A program made the position numbers and the translations under genes. The notes under the pieces are model-generated. The model ran no database searches. It worked only from the letters and a program-made list of their open reading frames with translations, and was not told the origin of the DNA. A DNA stretch of 7,250 nt, from contig OMPZ01000225.1 of NCBI GenBank assembly GCA_900313125.1, positions 1 to 7,250 of the forward strand. Reading direction: 5' to 3'. This DNA comes from an uncultured Eubacteriales bacterium (GTDB taxonomy: Bacteria > Bacillota > Clostridia > Oscillospirales > Acutalibacteraceae). Within the stretch, counting starts at the first letter, position 1; each line of letters begins with the position of its first letter. Of this stretch, positions 5,753-7,250 are shown one piece after another.

Positions 5753-5926
5753 CTATCCTTTCCACGGGTAATGACCGCCGTAATATTTTTTTGCTATGTG
5801 CGCCTGTTCGTCGGGCGGCAGGAGCGAAAGGCGATTTTTCCAGCTCTCGGTGGGATCGTTTTTTTCGCTTGTCTTAGCGCTGCCGCTCTTTTTGTTGATC
5901 TCATTTTCGCGGGGATCTGTGTGCAT
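5753..5926 (-). CDS. Small hypothetical protein (57 aa) upstream of the CarD-like gene
   Basis: The start is the ATG complementary to 5924-5926 and the stop TAG to 5753-5755. The frame has a stop just upstream, so this is the first possible ATG. AGGTAG (5933-5938) lies 6 nt before it. The protein is soluble and polar: a Lys/Glu/Asn/Ser-rich first half, then 'SWKNRLSLLPPDEQAHIAKKYYGGHYPWKG', given here in two motifs: the Pro-rich turn LLPPDEQ, and the aromatic end YYGGHYPWKG. The clean composition, the 6-nt gap to the CarD-like gene and the overlap of that gene's ribosome site with codons Lys-Gly at the end support a real gene in one operon. I do not recognise a family. Co-transcription hints at a link with CarD or RNA polymerase, which is inference only. 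Longer overlapping frames on either strand are shadows. Confidence 0.72.
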   Translation of the reverse strand: MHTDPRENEINKKSGSAKTSEKNDPTESWKNRLSLLPPDEQAHIAKKYYGGHYPWKG

Positions 5927-5937
5927 TGTATTCTACC

Positions 5938-5980
5938 TAAGGAGCGTCCCGGCGCACCGCGCGAGAGGTTTTTCTCCTTA
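5938..5980 (-). other. Leader hairpin of the 57-aa/CarD operon
   Basis: On the + strand TAAGGAG (5938-5944) pairs with CTCCTTA (5974-5980). Inside it, GCGC (5952-5955) pairs with GCGC (5959-5962) around ACC. In the - strand transcript the hairpin lies in the 5' leader, and its last bases abut the AGGTAG ribosome site of the 57-residue ORF. A role in translation control is possible but unproven. Confidence 0.4.
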
Positions 5981-6048
5981 AAAAGTACCGGCAAACCATC
6001 TTTCAGCAAATGGATATGCCGACTTTTTCCTGATCTTATTTAACGGGA

Positions 6049-6068
6049 AATGCCGCAGAAACGGCATT
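6049..6068. other. Short AATGCCG/CGGCATT hairpin
   Basis: AATGCCG (6049-6055) and CGGCATT (6062-6068) form a perfect 7-bp stem around CAGAAA. It overlaps the - strand TATAAT at 6066-6071. It could be an operator, or a hairpin at the start of the - strand leader. Confidence 0.4.
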
Positions 6069-6101
6069 ATACCTGAACTTTTCTATATATTAATTATACC
6101 A
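6066..6101 (-). promoter_or_regulatory. Probable promoter(s) of the 57-aa/CarD operon
   Basis: Two perfect TATAAT hexamers are read on the - strand, at 6093-6098 and 6066-6071. The first has the extended -10 form TGGTATAAT (6093-6101). Neither has a good -35, but an extended -10 can work without one. The leader to the 57-residue ORF would be about 135-160 nt. The surrounding 6069-6180 is AT-rich and holds no gene. Confidence 0.5.
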
Positions 6102-6180
6102 AAATCAAAATTTTTTCGTTATAGTTAAAATTACCAAAGTTTAAAAATGAAAATTGTAGATAATTCTTTCAATAATATTC

Positions 6181-6209
6181 TTGACAGTTTCGGAATTTTA
6201 TGTTAATAT
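6181..6209 (+). promoter_or_regulatory. Strong promoter of the leader upstream of the HAD gene
   Basis: TTGACA (6181-6186) is a perfect -35. A 17-nt spacer follows, then TAATAT (6204-6209), with an extended -10 TG at 6201-6202. Transcription should start near 6216. The - strand promoter region lies about 80-110 nt away and fires in the opposite direction. Confidence 0.8.
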
Positions 6210-6215
6210 AAGTGT

Positions 6216-6304
6216 AGTCAAAGTCAGCGGCATTGCCGCAAATGTTCTGTCAATATCACATTTACTCAGCAGATTTAGCGTAGGTCGCAAGACTTACGCT
6301 TTTT
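6216..6304 (+). ncRNA. Short terminated transcript or attenuator leader before HAD gene
   Basis: A strong promoter and an intrinsic terminator enclose about 89 nt that do not encode an evident protein. The RNA would contain GCGGC/GCCGC (6228-6232/6236-6240 region) as an early hairpin, a possible AAATG/CATTT pairing (6240-6244/6258-6262), and the terminator. The HAD start codon is only 35 nt beyond, and I see no convincing separate promoter for it, so read-through control is plausible. The alternative is a stand-alone small RNA like the candidate at 4016-4129, with which it shares its start region. No known riboswitch core was recognised. Confidence 0.5.
6277..6304 (+). terminator. Intrinsic terminator with GCAA tetraloop
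   Basis: AGCGTAGGTC (6277-6286) and GACTTACGCT (6291-6300) pair over 10 bp with one G-U pair, closed by the GNRA-type loop GCAA. TTTTT (6300-6304) follows. It lies 35 nt before the HAD start codon. Confidence 0.85.
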
Positions 6305-6339
6305 GCTTTGTATAAAACAATACGTTCAGGGAGACCGAT

Positions 6340-7140
6340 ATGATAATTTTTAACACCGACCTCGACAACACGATGATCTATTCATACAAGCGCGACATAG
6401 GCGACGATAAGCTTTGCGCGGAGATATATCAGGGCAGGCAGGTCTCGTTTGTGACGAGCCGGACGGCAGAGCTGCTGAAAAAGGTAAACGGCGCGGTGAC
6501 TCTCGTGCCGACGACGACGCGCACGCTTGAGCAGTATGTGAGGATCGACCTCGGCATCGGCACGCCGAAATACGCTCTCGTGTGCAACGGCGGGGTACTG
6601 CTTATCGACGGCAAGGAGGACGAGTCGTGGTATGCCGAATCGTTTGAGCGCGTGGCAAACTGTCAGAGCGAGCTTGCAAAGGCTGAAAAGCTGCTTGAGC
6701 GCGACGAAAACAGGACGTTTGAAATACGCAACATAAGCAGGCTGTTTGTTTTCACGAAAAGCAGCAAGCCGGATCAGTCGGTAAAAATGCTGCAAAACGA
6801 GCTTGACGTCACAAAAATGGATGTTTTTTACAACGGCGTTAAGGTTTACGCCGTGCCGAAGGCTTTGAGCAAGGGCATCGCGGTAGAGCGGCTTAAGAAA
6901 AAGCTTGGCGGTGAGCTTGTGATAGCGGCAGGCGACAGCGAATTTGACGTACCGCTCCTGAATGCCGCCGACATTGCGATCGCGCCGAAAACCTTCCCCG
7001 AACCAGAAAAGCTGAGACCCGACACGATCTTCATGAGCAAAGACGGTATCTTCTCGGAGTTTGTCCTCCAAACAGTATTGGAGTATGCGGGTCGGCAAGC
7101 GCCGACAGGCAAATTCCGCTGTACTTTAGCGGTAAAATAA
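6340..7140 (+). CDS. HAD-superfamily hydrolase, Cof-like (type IIB cap) phosphatase
   Basis: The product has 266 residues from ATG 6340, with AGGGAG (6328-6333) 6 nt upstream. Four HAD motifs are visible. Motif I is FNTDLDNT, with nucleophile Asp7 and acid Asp9. Motif II is VTSRT, Thr39/Ser40. Motif III Lys178 lies in 'LSKGIAVERL'. Motif IV is AAGDSEFDVPLL, with Asp199 and Asp203 for magnesium. The roughly 90-residue insert between motifs II and III, and the 'PKYALVCNGGVLLIDG' stretch, fit a C2-capped Cof/sucrose-phosphatase-like enzyme. Such enzymes remove phosphate from small cytoplasmic substrates, mostly sugar phosphates; the substrate here cannot be read. No partner gene is adjacent. Expression may depend on read-through of the leader terminator just upstream. 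Similar HAD proteins occur with tellurite-resistance (ter) genes, but none are seen here. Confidence 0.88.
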   Translation: MIIFNTDLDNTMIYSYKRDIGDDKLCAEIYQGRQVSFVTSRTAELLKKVNGAVTLVPTTTRTLEQYVRIDLGIGTPKYALVCNGGVLLIDGKEDESWYAESFERVANCQSELAKAEKLLERDENRTFEIRNISRLFVFTKSSKPDQSVKMLQNELDVTKMDVFYNGVKVYAVPKALSKGIAVERLKKKLGGELVIAAGDSEFDVPLLNAADIAIAPKTFPEPEKLRPDTIFMSKDGIFSEFVLQTVLEYAGRQAPTGKFRCTLAVK

Positions 7141-7149
7141 CATCTGTTC

Positions 7150-7183
7150 CGCGCCTTAATAATGTAGGCGCGTTGGACGCGCC
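7150..7183 (+). other. Three-arm GC hairpin after the HAD gene
   Basis: CGCGCCT (7150-7156) pairs with AGGCGCG (7166-7172). The same middle arm GGCGCG (7167-7172) can instead pair with CGCGCC (7178-7183), so the two stems exclude each other. It lies 10 nt after the HAD stop. No T-run follows, so termination is uncertain. Confidence 0.55.
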
Positions 7184-7186
7184 GAG

Positions 7187-7250
7187 CCGCGCGGAGCTAC
7201 AGTAGTGCATTGCACAACCTAAAACCGCGCAATTGCCTGCGGGCGCCTGC
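7187..7250. repeat. Palindrome-rich intergenic stretch at window end
   Basis: Several small palindromes follow closely: CCGCGCGG (7187-7194), GTGCA-T-TGCAC (7205-7215) and GCAATTGC (7229-7236). GCCTGC then occurs twice just before the end. No gene is seen. The stretch may be part of an intergenic repeat continuing beyond the window; a single copy cannot prove this. Confidence 0.35.

Noticed and set aside
5794..6009. 71-residue - strand ORF overlapping the 57-residue ORF
   Set aside because: It is in a different frame, its start has no properly spaced ribosome site, and it does not connect to the CarD gene as the 57-residue frame does.
5402..6043. 213-residue + strand ORF
   Set aside because: It is antisense to the CarD-like gene and the 57-residue ORF, lacks a ribosome site, and crosses a promoter region.
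6382..7098. 238-residue - strand ORF
   Set aside because: It is a shadow of the HAD gene, whose four catalytic motifs show that the + strand is coding.

Overview
The window looks like a Gram-positive, probably clostridial chromosome (Oscillospiraceae/Ruminococcus-like). The reasons are strong AGGAGG-type ribosome sites, GTG starts, a sugar ABC importer without its own ATPase gene, a SpoIIQ-like M23 protein, a short cysteine-rich membrane peptide and a CarD-family regulator. The taxon is an inference from gene content and style, not from a marker gene. No mobile element, CRISPR array, tRNA or rRNA is visible.

Region 1 (1-3907) is a carbohydrate ABC import locus on the + strand. It holds the 3' end of a substrate-binding protein with an unusual acidic Ala-rich tail, then a structured spacer, then a DUF815-type AAA+ ATPase. 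Two inner-membrane permeases follow (MalF-like and MalG-like, overlapping by one base), and a strong intrinsic terminator closes the locus. No ABC ATPase gene follows, so the importer probably borrows a shared MsmX-type ATPase. The AAA+ gene interrupts the usual binding protein-permease-permease order and has long non-coding flanks.

Region 2 (3908-5240) begins with a compact transcription unit of about 114 nt: promoter, GC hairpin, C-rich unpaired stretch with a CCTCCT motif, intrinsic terminator. This is a good candidate for a small regulatory RNA. It is followed by a 41-residue cysteine-rich membrane peptide and a SpoIIQ-like M23-domain membrane protein, whose upstream region carries a forespore-sigma-like -10 element and a perfect 14-bp palindrome.

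Region 3 (5243-6180) is on the - strand. A newly spotted 57-residue ORF lies 6 nt upstream of a CarD/CdnL-like transcription regulator, with a structured leader and extended -10 promoters. It converges on the M23 gene at a shared hairpin.

Region 4 (6181-7250) is on the + strand. A near-consensus promoter starts a short leader that ends in a GNRA-capped intrinsic terminator just before a Cof-like HAD phosphatase gene. This leader shares its -10/start region and an early hairpin with the sRNA candidate of region 2. The window ends in a cluster of GC-rich palindromes.

The most promising new biology is the pair of related short transcripts (about 4004-4129 and 6181-6304), followed by the unannotated small proteins at 4255-4380 and 5753-5926.
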